DNA of 6,065 nucleotides from Gammaproteobacteria bacterium (lineage in GTDB: Bacteria > Pseudomonadota > Gammaproteobacteria > GCA-001735895): contig JAASSH010000151.1 of assembly GCA_021767985.1 (NCBI GenBank), positions 1 to 6,065 on the forward strand. Reading direction: 5' to 3'. The notes beneath the pieces are model-generated. The model saw only the letters and a program-made list of their open reading frames with translations, had not been told where the DNA came from and did not search any database. The number at the start of each line of letters is the position of its first letter. The first letter of the stretch is position 1. Positions 1-4,739 of this stretch are shown here, piece by piece. Both the position numbers and the translations under genes were made by a program.

Positions 1-108
1 CAGATTGATTTCGTCGGCGGGCGTTGACAGGTATCAATATTTCGGTCGCAGATTAGGTCAGAATGAAAAAACTAGTCTAAGAATGGTTATATTACGAATG
101 GTGACGAC

Positions 109-390
109 ATGAGCGCGAGACAAGGCTTCGAACAAAAAATGCGCGCAGAGCTGGCGCAGTTAAAAGCCGAGTACGAAAATTTGAAGACCAGGGCCGGCAG
201 GGTCGAAAGCGAGCTCGAAGCGGAGTATCTGACCCTGGTCGAAGAGCTGAAAATCGAGTTGCAGGAAGCCGAGCAAAAGCTGGAACTGTTTGCCGAGACG
301 CACGAAGATCAATGGGAAGAATTCAAACTTGATCTCGAGCGCAGCTGGGAATCGCTGCGCAGCTTGATCAAGGCTGTTACCGGGCCCTGA
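109..390 (+). CDS. Small coiled-coil protein, resembling sll1863-type stress proteins
   Basis: This 93-residue protein is almost entirely predicted helix. It is rich in Glu, Lys, Leu and Ala, has no cysteine, and has no signal peptide or membrane segment. Hydrophobic residues recur with heptad-like spacing from about residue 7 to 62. The C-terminal part (about 63-90) carries two tryptophans, W69 and W80, in a DQWEEF...RSWESL pattern. That layout, a long charged helix followed by an amphipathic Trp-containing helix, resembles small coiled-coil proteins annotated as sll1863-family stress proteins. This is a resemblance from memory, not a search result. The ATG has a modest GGTGA ribosome site four bases upstream. 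The gene is first in a tight plus-strand run, 15 bases before the HD-GYP gene, so it is probably co-transcribed with it. A cytoplasmic oligomeric or scaffold role is possible, but its function is unknown. Confidence 0.8.
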   Translation: MSARQGFEQKMRAELAQLKAEYENLKTRAGRVESELEAEYLTLVEELKIELQEAEQKLELFAETHEDQWEEFKLDLERSWESLRSLIKAVTGP

Positions 391-399
391 GCTCCCGGT
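379..399 (+). promoter_or_regulatory. Inverted repeat over the first stop codon, ahead of the HD-GYP start
   Basis: ACCGGG (379-384) and CCCGGT (394-399) form a perfect 6-bp GC-rich stem with a 9-base loop that contains the TGA stop of the coiled-coil gene (388-390). It is followed by TTTATAT and then the ATG at 406. There is no Shine-Dalgarno motif between hairpin and ATG. The nearest candidate, AAGG at 370-373, lies on the far side. It could be a weak attenuator or a translation element. The pairing is seen directly; the function is inferred. Confidence 0.4.
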
Positions 400-405
400 T
401 TATAT

Positions 406-1533
406 ATGACCATGCATAACGATCCGCTCGAAGAACTTAACAAGCTCGTCCCGCTACAGGACAAGTTGCGGGCTACGCACAAATCCGTCGCCGACCTGTT
501 CCCGTTCATCGTCCGCATCGCGATAGCGATCTACGATCCCGAGACGAGCGTATTGAAAACCTACATGCACAGCAGCGGAGACGACAATCCGCTGGAGCAT
601 TACAGCGCGCTGATCGATGATGCCCCGTCACTCAAGGAAATACTGAAAACCGGTTTACCGCGAGTCATAAACAATATGCTTACTTTTGAAGGCAGTGAAA
701 GCGAGCACACGAGGCGGCTTGGACGTTACGGTTACGCGGCAAGCTATACCATGCCGATGTTCAATAACGGCATATTCTTTGGATTCATATTTTTCAATTC
801 GGATAAAAAGGATGTCTTTGACGAGAACACGCTGCGCCAGATTGACACCTACGGTCATTTGATCTCGTTGATGGTGATCAATGAAATCACGTCGATCAGG
901 GTCTTGACCGCCGCGGTAAAAACCACCGGTAACATCACGCATATACGCGACCCGGAGACAGGCAGCCATCTTGATCGAATGTCCCGATATTGCCGGCTAA
1001 TCGCCAACTCAATTGCTGACAAGTACCAGCTGGACGATGATTATATCGAGCACTTGTTCATGTTCTCGCCGCTGCACGACATCGGCAAAATCGGTATTCC
1101 GGACGATATTCTGCTCAAACCCGAAGGGCTGAACGATAGCGAAGCCGAGGTCATGCACAGCCATGCGAACCTGGGCAAGAGAATGGTGGACGAGATTCTG
1201 CAGAACTTCGGGCTCGAGAATATCGAGTACGTGGACATGCTGCGCAATATTGCAGAATTCCACCACGAATCCGTCAATGGGCAGGGGTATCCCAGCGGTA
1301 TCGAGGGTGAGCAAATTCCCCTGGAAGCTCGTATCGTCGCGGTCGCCGATGTCTTCGATGCATTGACCAGCGCGAGGCCCTATAAAAGCGCCTGGTCGAA
1401 CCAGGCCGCTATCGAGGAACTCAATAAACTGGCCGGCGAGAAGCTCGATCGGGATTGCGTGAATGCGCTAATTCAGAACCTGGATGAGGTGGAGCAAATC
1501 CAGGCGCAGTTCAGGGAAGATTTTTACGGCTAG
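406..1533 (+). CDS. GAF plus HD-GYP protein, predicted cyclic-di-GMP phosphodiesterase
   Basis: This 375-residue soluble protein has a GAF-like sensory domain at about 22-165 and a complete HD-GYP domain at about 170-360. The HD-GYP hallmarks are all present: RDPETGSH (181-188), HDIGKIGIP with the HD pair at 224-225, H253, the double histidine H286-H287, NGQGYP with GYP at 294-296, and VADVFDALTSARPYK (313-327). In this family these residues bind a two- or three-metal centre that hydrolyses cyclic-di-GMP to pGpG or GMP, so catalysis is expected. The GAF ligand is unknown. No membrane segment is seen, so it should act in the cytoplasm. ATG 406 was chosen, with ATG 412 as an alternative that changes only two residues. 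The local ribosome site is poor. It sits between the coiled-coil gene and a secreted-protein gene, which suggests a shared pathway. Confidence 0.93.
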   Translation: MTMHNDPLEELNKLVPLQDKLRATHKSVADLFPFIVRIAIAIYDPETSVLKTYMHSSGDDNPLEHYSALIDDAPSLKEILKTGLPRVINNMLTFEGSESEHTRRLGRYGYAASYTMPMFNNGIFFGFIFFNSDKKDVFDENTLRQIDTYGHLISLMVINEITSIRVLTAAVKTTGNITHIRDPETGSHLDRMSRYCRLIANSIADKYQLDDDYIEHLFMFSPLHDIGKIGIPDDILLKPEGLNDSEAEVMHSHANLGKRMVDEILQNFGLENIEYVDMLRNIAEFHHESVNGQGYPSGIEGEQIPLEARIVAVADVFDALTSARPYKSAWSNQAAIEELNKLAGEKLDRDCVNALIQNLDEVEQIQAQFREDFYG

Positions 1534-1538
1534 CCGTA
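1525..1538 (+). promoter_or_regulatory. Perfect 14-bp palindrome over the HD-GYP stop codon
   Basis: TACGGCTAGCCGTA is identical to its reverse complement and contains the TAG stop (1531-1533). As RNA it could form a 5-bp stem with a CUAG loop. It lies between a purine-rich AGGGAAG (1513-1519) and the ATG at 1543, which has no ribosome site of its own. It could be a translation-coupling structure, a protein-binding site or chance. Confidence 0.45.
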
Positions 1539-1542
1539 TTCT

Positions 1543-2106
1543 ATGACAGTCCTTAACTTTGTGGTTTTGCTGTTTTGTATGGTGCTATCCGCAGCGCTGT
1601 ACGCGGCTGAAACGGAAGACCGGACAAACTATGAATACTACCTAAATGAATTCAATCTGCTGCATCACTACAAACTCATGTACCCGGACGAGGAAAGAAT
1701 TTTCGACTATTGCGTAGAAAAATATAAGAAAGAACCTGGATCCTATGAATCTGCTCCTTTCGGCGGATATGCTATCGGGACCAGGGTCGGAACCTGCATG
1801 GAGAAACAAATAAAACTAAAGAACCAGATTATCGATAGTGCGCGAGATCAGTTAGGTGGACGAATCCAGGCACAAGCCATGTACGACGAGTGTTCTGAAT
1901 ATTATTCGAAGAGCGGAGCCGCCACAGTCGGCAGGTGTGTAAAAACCAGGCTGGTGCTGGACAGCATGCTTGAAGACGATATTGTCGAGAACAAGATTTA
2001 TCGAAACTGCGATCTCGTATGGCGTAAACACGGCCATAACGCGATCGATAATTGTTCACGCAACGACGCGTACTACTACCTTCGAAAGGGGCACCTGCGA
2101 GACTGA
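1543..2106 (+). CDS. Secreted cysteine-repeat protein of unknown function
   Basis: I do not recognise this 187-residue protein. Residues 1-21 look like a Sec signal peptide, with a hydrophobic core FVVLLFCMVLSAAL and likely cleavage near LYA|AE, so it should be periplasmic. The mature part holds six cysteines (57, 85, 117, 132, 156, 171), in three units that each begin with a hydrophobic-aromatic-x-x-C motif: IFDYC, MYDEC and IYRNC. Units two and three have their cysteines exactly 15 positions apart. Unit one has 28, as if carrying an insert of about 13 residues rich in Gly, Ser and Pro. Three intra-unit disulfides are a natural guess. The start follows the HD-GYP stop by nine bases with no local ribosome site, so translation may be coupled. 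ATG 1543 is preferred over ATG 1579, which would halve the signal peptide. A terminator downstream closes the unit. Confidence 0.85.
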   Translation: MTVLNFVVLLFCMVLSAALYAAETEDRTNYEYYLNEFNLLHHYKLMYPDEERIFDYCVEKYKKEPGSYESAPFGGYAIGTRVGTCMEKQIKLKNQIIDSARDQLGGRIQAQAMYDECSEYYSKSGAATVGRCVKTRLVLDSMLEDDIVENKIYRNCDLVWRKHGHNAIDNCSRNDAYYYLRKGHLRD

Positions 2107-2134
2107 TCGGTTAACTCCGGACCGTTAGCCGATT
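2105..2134 (+). promoter_or_regulatory. Ten-base-pair hairpin at the stop codon of the cysteine-repeat gene
   Basis: ATCGGTTAAC (2106-2115) pairs with GTTAGCCGAT (2124-2133) over ten positions, nine Watson-Crick and one U-G wobble in the plus transcript. The 8-base loop is TCCGGACC. A further G-U pair at 2105/2134 is possible. The left arm begins at the last base of the TGA stop. No T tract follows, so it is not a classical terminator. A transcript-end stabiliser or a pause site is plausible. Confidence 0.5.
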
Positions 2135-2233
2135 CCCTGCAAGTTTGGTTCACTTTTACTGCTTCACCCGGCGACGGTGATGCCGAATGATGACGGCGAA
2201 GAAGTCGAACCGCTGTCAGGCACCGGTGTCGAG

Positions 2234-2278
2234 AAGGAGACAGGGATTAGGTGGTAATCCCCGTCTCCTTTTGCTTTT
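2234..2278 (+). terminator. Strong intrinsic terminator closing the plus-strand operon
   Basis: The left arm 2234-2249 and right arm 2255-2270 pair over 16 positions with a single mismatch, around a GGTGG loop (2250-2254). The sequence TTGCTTTT follows (2271-2278). This is a textbook Rho-independent terminator for plus-strand transcription from the genes ending at 2106. Read on the minus strand, the same stem would lie just after the small membrane-protein gene, but only a weak CTTCTC follows it, so termination there is less certain. Confidence 0.85.
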
Positions 2279-2474
2279 ACTTGTAGGGGTCAACGCTCTC
2301 GTTGCCGGTTTCCAGATTAGCCACGACTTCTATCTTCGGTTCCTGCACTGCGACCCTGTCGTCCTGGTCCGGCGCGATGGAATAGGCAAATGCACCGGAT
2401 AGTGCTAAAAACGCGAGTGAAAATCCCAGATCAAAAAACCCCTTTTGCTGCTTTGCTGTATTACGTACCTTCAT
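2277..2474 (-). CDS. Small single-pass membrane protein, hypothetical
   Basis: This 65-residue protein has a basic N-terminus (K2, R4, K8, K11), one hydrophobic segment at about 13-32 (GFFDLGFSLAFLALSGAFAY) and an acidic, polar tail (35-65). That charge pattern suggests N-in, C-out orientation in the inner membrane, or an uncleaved signal anchor. The coding call is supported by a good ribosome site, AGGGGG at 2486-2481, six bases before the ATG, and by a -10-like TATAGT upstream. The QQKGFFDLG stretch superficially recalls type IV prepilins, but the glutamate at position five after the cleavage site is missing. Its stop codon TAA overlaps the T tract of the convergent operon's terminator. It stands alone: its neighbour upstream on the same strand is the CRP-like gene, about 250 bases away. 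Function unknown. Confidence 0.72.
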   Translation of the reverse strand: MKVRNTAKQQKGFFDLGFSLAFLALSGAFAYSIAPDQDDRVAVQEPKIEVVANLETGNESVDPYK

Positions 2475-2480
2475 GGTTCA

Positions 2481-2486
2481 CCCCCT
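2481..2486 (-). promoter_or_regulatory. Ribosome binding site of the small membrane protein
   Basis: On the minus strand AGGGGG is followed by six bases (TGAACC) and then the ATG at 2474. It is the strongest Shine-Dalgarno match I see in the window, and it is the main argument that this short ORF is translated from this start. Confidence 0.6.
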
Positions 2487-2505
2487 GTTTGTTGTTGATG
2501 GTGAA

Positions 2506-2534
2506 ACTATAGGGAAGTGGTCGAAATCGTTCAG
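2506..2534 (-). promoter_or_regulatory. Weak candidate promoter for the small membrane protein
   Basis: The minus strand has TATAGT (2511-2506) as a -10 element, with CTGAAC (2534-2529) at a 17-base spacing as a poor -35 element. Transcription would begin near 2499, giving a leader of about 25 bases that contains the AGGGGG ribosome site. The -10 is good and the -35 is weak, so an activator may be needed if this is real. Confidence 0.3.
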
Positions 2535-2536
2535 TT

Positions 2537-2568
2537 GGCTATTACCCTGATCGTTATGCAGTAATACC
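2537..2568. repeat. Inverted repeat TATTAC-n15-GTAATA
   Basis: TATTAC (2540-2545) and GTAATA (2561-2566) form a perfect 6-bp dyad with half-site centres 21 bases apart. Flanking GG (2537-2538) and CC (2567-2568) extend it if one base is bulged. It lies just upstream of the weak promoter for the small membrane protein, where an activator operator could sit. No T tract follows on either strand, so it is not a terminator. Confidence 0.35.
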
Positions 2569-2705
2569 GGCGAAGTTGTGAAATATGCACCTGGCCTGAT
2601 CGGTATGAATTCATGCTCGAATCCGATGCGAATGTTTCAGTATCGATCTGGCTTTCGCGAATCCGGTCGTCGAGCTCTGCCCCGGAACCGCCAACATCTG
2701 ATTTA

Positions 2706-2729
2706 CCGGCAAGCCTCGCAGCTTACCAG
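2706..2729 (-). promoter_or_regulatory. Nine-base-pair hairpin over the stop codon of the CRP-like gene
   Basis: In the minus-strand transcript CTGGTAAGC (2729-2721) pairs with GCTTGCCGG (2714-2706) around the loop TGCGAG. Seven pairs are Watson-Crick and two are G-U. The TAA stop lies in the left arm. It is followed by TAAATCAG rather than a T tract, so it resembles a transcript-end stabiliser more than an intrinsic terminator. No better terminator was seen between here and 2475. Confidence 0.45.
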
Positions 2730-3373
2730 TTGGCAGGCAGGTTCTTGTTGATTACGTAGTGCTTACTGGTTACCGAAATATAATCACCGGTCTCGAGCTC
2801 TTTGAGAATCTTGCTGACCATTTCGCGCGAAGACCCGATCATGCCTGCAATTTCCCGGTGGGTAAATTTTGGGACCAGTCGGCGATCGTCAGCCTCGACG
2901 GCATATTTTTCGAGGATATGAGTAACGCGGCCATACACGTCGGACAGCGCGATGTAGCCGAGTTCCTCCGTGGTGTCACGCACCATGTTGGCCAGGTTCC
3001 TGGCGAGCGCTATCGAGACCTGCGGATGCTGTTCCAGAAAAGACAGGTACTTTTCCCGGGAGAACGCCGCTACCACGCAGTCGGTTAGTGTCGCAACGCT
3101 TGCGGTTCTGGGGAAGCCCCCTATCAGCGCGACTTCACCAAAAGAATTACCGGGTTTGAGGATTCGGACCGTCAACTGCTTCCCATCCTCGTCTTCGACG
3201 TAAACCCGCATTTCCCCCTCGATCAAGATGAACTTCGAGTTGGTGTCATCACCCTGCTGTATGATCACCATATTCTTCTTGTAGTTACGGCGGATAGCGA
3301 TGCTCTCAAGCGACTGCAGGCCTCGTTCATCGAGGGTGTCATACGGGGTTATCGTTTGCAGGAAACTCAACAT
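2723..3373 (-). CDS. CRP/FNR-family transcription regulator, CRP-like
   Basis: This 216-residue protein has an N-terminal cyclic-nucleotide-binding domain (about 5-120), a dimerisation helix (about 118-145) and a C-terminal winged helix-turn-helix (about 165-210). The phosphate-binding cassette reads FGEVALIGGFPRTAS (78-92). E80, R89 and T90 match the residues that hold the cyclic nucleotide in CRP. The recognition helix SSREMVSKILK (181-191) keeps the Arg-Glu pair (R183, E184) with which E. coli CRP reads its TGTGA half-site, but has Lys (K188) where CRP has a second Arg. There is only one cysteine (C99), so it is not an FNR-type iron-sulfur sensor. cAMP is the likely ligand by homology; other nucleotides are possible. 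ATG 3373 is the only sensible start, since the next Met is residue 35. The adjacent AGGA is too close to it, so AAGG about ten bases away may serve as the ribosome site. Confidence 0.93.
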   Translation of the reverse strand: MLSFLQTITPYDTLDERGLQSLESIAIRRNYKKNMVIIQQGDDTNSKFILIEGEMRVYVEDEDGKQLTVRILKPGNSFGEVALIGGFPRTASVATLTDCVVAAFSREKYLSFLEQHPQVSIALARNLANMVRDTTEELGYIALSDVYGRVTHILEKYAVEADDRRLVPKFTHREIAGMIGSSREMVSKILKELETGDYISVTSKHYVINKNLPANW

Positions 3374-3405
3374 AGTCCTGTTTGCCTTACTACTATGGGG
3401 CTTAA

Positions 3406-3433
3406 ATTACATCATTTTCCGTAAACACAGCAA
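3406..3433 (-). promoter_or_regulatory. Candidate promoter for the CRP-like regulator
   Basis: On the minus strand TTGCTG (3433-3428) and TGTAAT (3411-3406) are separated by 16 bases. The -10 matches the consensus at five of six positions and the -35 at three. Transcription would start near 3398, giving a short leader of about 25 bases before the ATG at 3373. It overlaps the end of the doubtful upstream ORF, which suggests the regulator can be transcribed independently of it. Confidence 0.35.
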
Positions 3434-3771
3434 TAGGCAGGTTGCGGATTCTCCGAATAACAAATCCAGCCCCGATCAGGTGGGAAAATTCTCGCAACAT
3501 TATTTGGCAGACTGAAGGGGTAGTCGTAACCATCATCGGCAATGGATTCGTCAACGGTTAAAGGGTCCAGCAGAATTTGACTGATATTCGATTCCGTTTT
3601 CCCTCCAGGCGTACGAGGCACATCTTGCCGAGGATTGTTTTTGCGCTCAGGGCCCCGATTGGAGACAATGCCGCGCACCGGCCCGCAACGGCGATAGTCT
3701 TTCTCTGCGGAAAGGTGATCGCCACTGTCTCTAACCCAACCTAACGGCTGTATGGCTTGAACTGGTTTCAT
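3412..3771 (-). CDS. Possible hypothetical protein; doubtful ORF
   Basis: This is an uninterrupted 119-codon frame between the CRP-like gene and the transporter. I recognise no family. The protein is hydrophilic, with a basic middle (about 25-60), an acidic stretch near DPLTVDESIADDGYDYP and a Cys/Tyr-rich end, and it has no signal peptide or membrane segment. In its favour are its mixed, protein-like composition and its position 38 bases upstream of the regulator, on the same strand. Against it, the ATG overlaps the transporter's start by 15 bases on the opposite strand and there is no clear ribosome site. A promoter for the regulator also seems to lie at its 3' end. Otherwise I see no gene in 3374-3756, only intergenic sequence with inverted repeats. 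Confidence 0.28.
   Translation of the reverse strand: MKPVQAIQPLGWVRDSGDHLSAEKDYRRCGPVRGIVSNRGPERKNNPRQDVPRTPGGKTESNISQILLDPLTVDESIADDGYDYPFSLPNNVARIFPPDRGWICYSENPQPAYCCVYGK
3662..3731. repeat. Nested inverted repeats upstream of the transporter
   Basis: GGCGAT (3690-3695) pairs with ATCGCC (3718-3723), and inside it CTTTC (3699-3703) pairs with GAAAG (3710-3714). In a plus transcript the intervening AGT/GTG allows two wobble pairs, giving an almost continuous 14-position stem with a 6-base loop. An outer pair, GAGACA (3662-3667) with TGTCTC (3726-3731), encloses the whole. It ends about 25 bases before the transporter start and may lie in its leader. No T tract follows. Confidence 0.35.
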
Positions 3772-4665
3772 CGTCTGCCCGATAACCTGAAAGGTATCGC
3801 ATTTCTGATGCTGGCCTCGGTTTTGTTCTCGCTAATGGCTCTGCTAATCAAGCTGCTTGGGCAGCAGCTACACATCACGCAAATTCTGCTGGTTCGCCAA
3901 ATCGGTATGACGATCATGGTGGCGCCGGCGATACTGCGAAATTTCCCGGGTTCGCTGCGCAGCGAGCGTCCCGGGTTGCAGCTGACCCGCGTGTTTTGCG
4001 CACTGATCGCGATGCTCTGCGGCTTCACCGCGGTCATTCATATGCCATTGGCAGACGCCACCGCCATCTTCTTCGCCAAGAGCTTTTTCGTGACGATTTT
4101 TGCGGTACTGTTTCTCTCCGAGGTCGTCGGTATCTACCGCTGGAGCGCGGTGCTGATCGGCTTCGTCGGCGTGGTGATCATGTTGCAACCCGGTACCGAC
4201 AATTTTTCCATTTACGGCCTTGCTTCGGTGACGGGTGCCGCGGGCGCCGCGGGAGTCATGATATTACTGCGCCTGCTGTCGCGCAGCGACAGTGCCGCCA
4301 CGATCATGACCTACGGAGCGCTCGGCGTCGGGATAGTCATGACTGTTCCGGGAATATACTTCTGGCAGCAACCAAGCCGAACGGAATGGATACTGCTGGC
4401 TGCCGTGGCGGTGGTTTCCTACTACGGGCAAAAGTGCAATATCTTCGCCTACAAGTACGGCGAAGCGTCGCTGCTGGCGTCGCTGGACTACGTACGCCTG
4501 CTGTGGGCCACGTTGTTCGGCTTTCTTGTTTTCGGTCAGTTTCCCGGCCTGTCGACCTGGTTCGGCGCGGCTATCGTCGTCGCCGCCGCGATCTTTACGA
4601 TCTACCGCGAGACGCGCCGCAAGCGCGACTGGGTTGCCGCCAGCAGCGTTCACGACAGGGCTTGA
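3757..4665 (+). CDS. DMT-superfamily EamA transporter
   Basis: This 302-residue protein has ten predicted membrane segments arranged as two EamA repeats, at about 13-143 and 151-283. Family features are visible: the opening LPDNLKGIAFLML, a PLADATAIFFAKSFF stretch at 97-111, SEVVG at 121-125, and AYKYGEASLLASLDYVRLLW at 231-250 in the second repeat. These are inner-membrane exporters or permeases of metabolites such as amino acids, nucleotides or S-adenosylmethionine; the sequence does not reveal the substrate. The start is uncertain. TTG 3757 lies three codons after CTG 3748, upstream of which the frame is closed by TAA at 3742-3744. The first in-frame ATG (3808) would cut the first membrane segment. 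There is no clear ribosome site. The gene is divergent from the regulator and convergent with SelO, and is probably monocistronic. Confidence 0.9.
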   Translation: MNWFHRLPDNLKGIAFLMLASVLFSLMALLIKLLGQQLHITQILLVRQIGMTIMVAPAILRNFPGSLRSERPGLQLTRVFCALIAMLCGFTAVIHMPLADATAIFFAKSFFVTIFAVLFLSEVVGIYRWSAVLIGFVGVVIMLQPGTDNFSIYGLASVTGAAGAAGVMILLRLLSRSDSAATIMTYGALGVGIVMTVPGIYFWQQPSRTEWILLAAVAVVSYYGQKCNIFAYKYGEASLLASLDYVRLLWATLFGFLVFGQFPGLSTWFGAAIVVAAAIFTIYRETRRKRDWVAASSVHDRA

Positions 4666-4678
4666 GGCTGCAGCAAGC
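4660..4678 (+). terminator. Weak hairpin over the transporter stop codon
   Basis: GCTTG (4660-4664) pairs with CAAGC (4674-4678) around a 9-base loop, with two further possible G-U pairs outside. It is followed only by TTTG. The TGA stop is split between the stem and the loop. It could be a weak intrinsic terminator, but the T tract is too short for confidence. Confidence 0.25.
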
Positions 4679-4703
4679 TTTGAACCTGGTGCACATAAAC
4701 GAA

Positions 4704-4739
4704 CGGGCGCTAACCCGCGGAGTGATTTGCCCCGGTTAG
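4704..4739 (-). terminator. Possible hairpin at the SelO stop codon
   Basis: In the minus transcript CTAACC (4739-4734, containing the TAA stop) pairs with GGTTAG (4715-4710), and GGGG with CTCC can pair inside. A competing small stem, CGGG (4717-4714) with CCCG (4707-4704), is followed by TTCGTTTATG. Either could mark the end of the SelO transcript; neither is a strong terminator. Confidence 0.28.

Noticed and set aside
1..27. End of an upstream gene (frame 1 reads QIDFVGGR then stop)
   Set aside because: Eight codons are too few to support a gene call.
24..29. Perfect TTGACA as a -35 element for the first operon
   Set aside because: No acceptable -10 lies 16-18 bases downstream (positions 46-53 read TCGCAGAT). 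A separate TATATT at 88-93 has no -35 and would leave a leader of under ten bases. The operon promoter is probably at or beyond the left edge.
1579..1581. Alternative ATG start for the secreted protein
   Set aside because: It would leave a signal peptide of only about nine residues before the cleavage site, so ATG 1543 fits much better.
2187..2402. Plus-strand ORF across the terminator region
   Set aside because: It passes through the intrinsic terminator stem and lies antisense to the small membrane protein, with no ribosome site.
2576..2591. TGTGA-like sequence as a CRP-type operator
   Set aside because: The left half TGTGA is present but the right half reads CACCT, not TCACA, and no promoter is adjacent.
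2605..2754. Short plus-strand frame starting MNSCSNPMRM
   Set aside because: It has no ribosome site, a low-complexity basic composition, and it runs into the 3' end of the CRP-like gene.
2723..3373. FNR-type oxygen sensor
   Set aside because: There is only one cysteine and no N-terminal cysteine cluster. The nucleotide-binding cassette is instead well preserved.
3996..4739. Long plus-strand frame of 247 codons inside and beyond the transporter gene
   Set aside because: It is Arg- and His-rich and runs in the wrong frame over a clear EamA transporter. It is a high-GC shadow.
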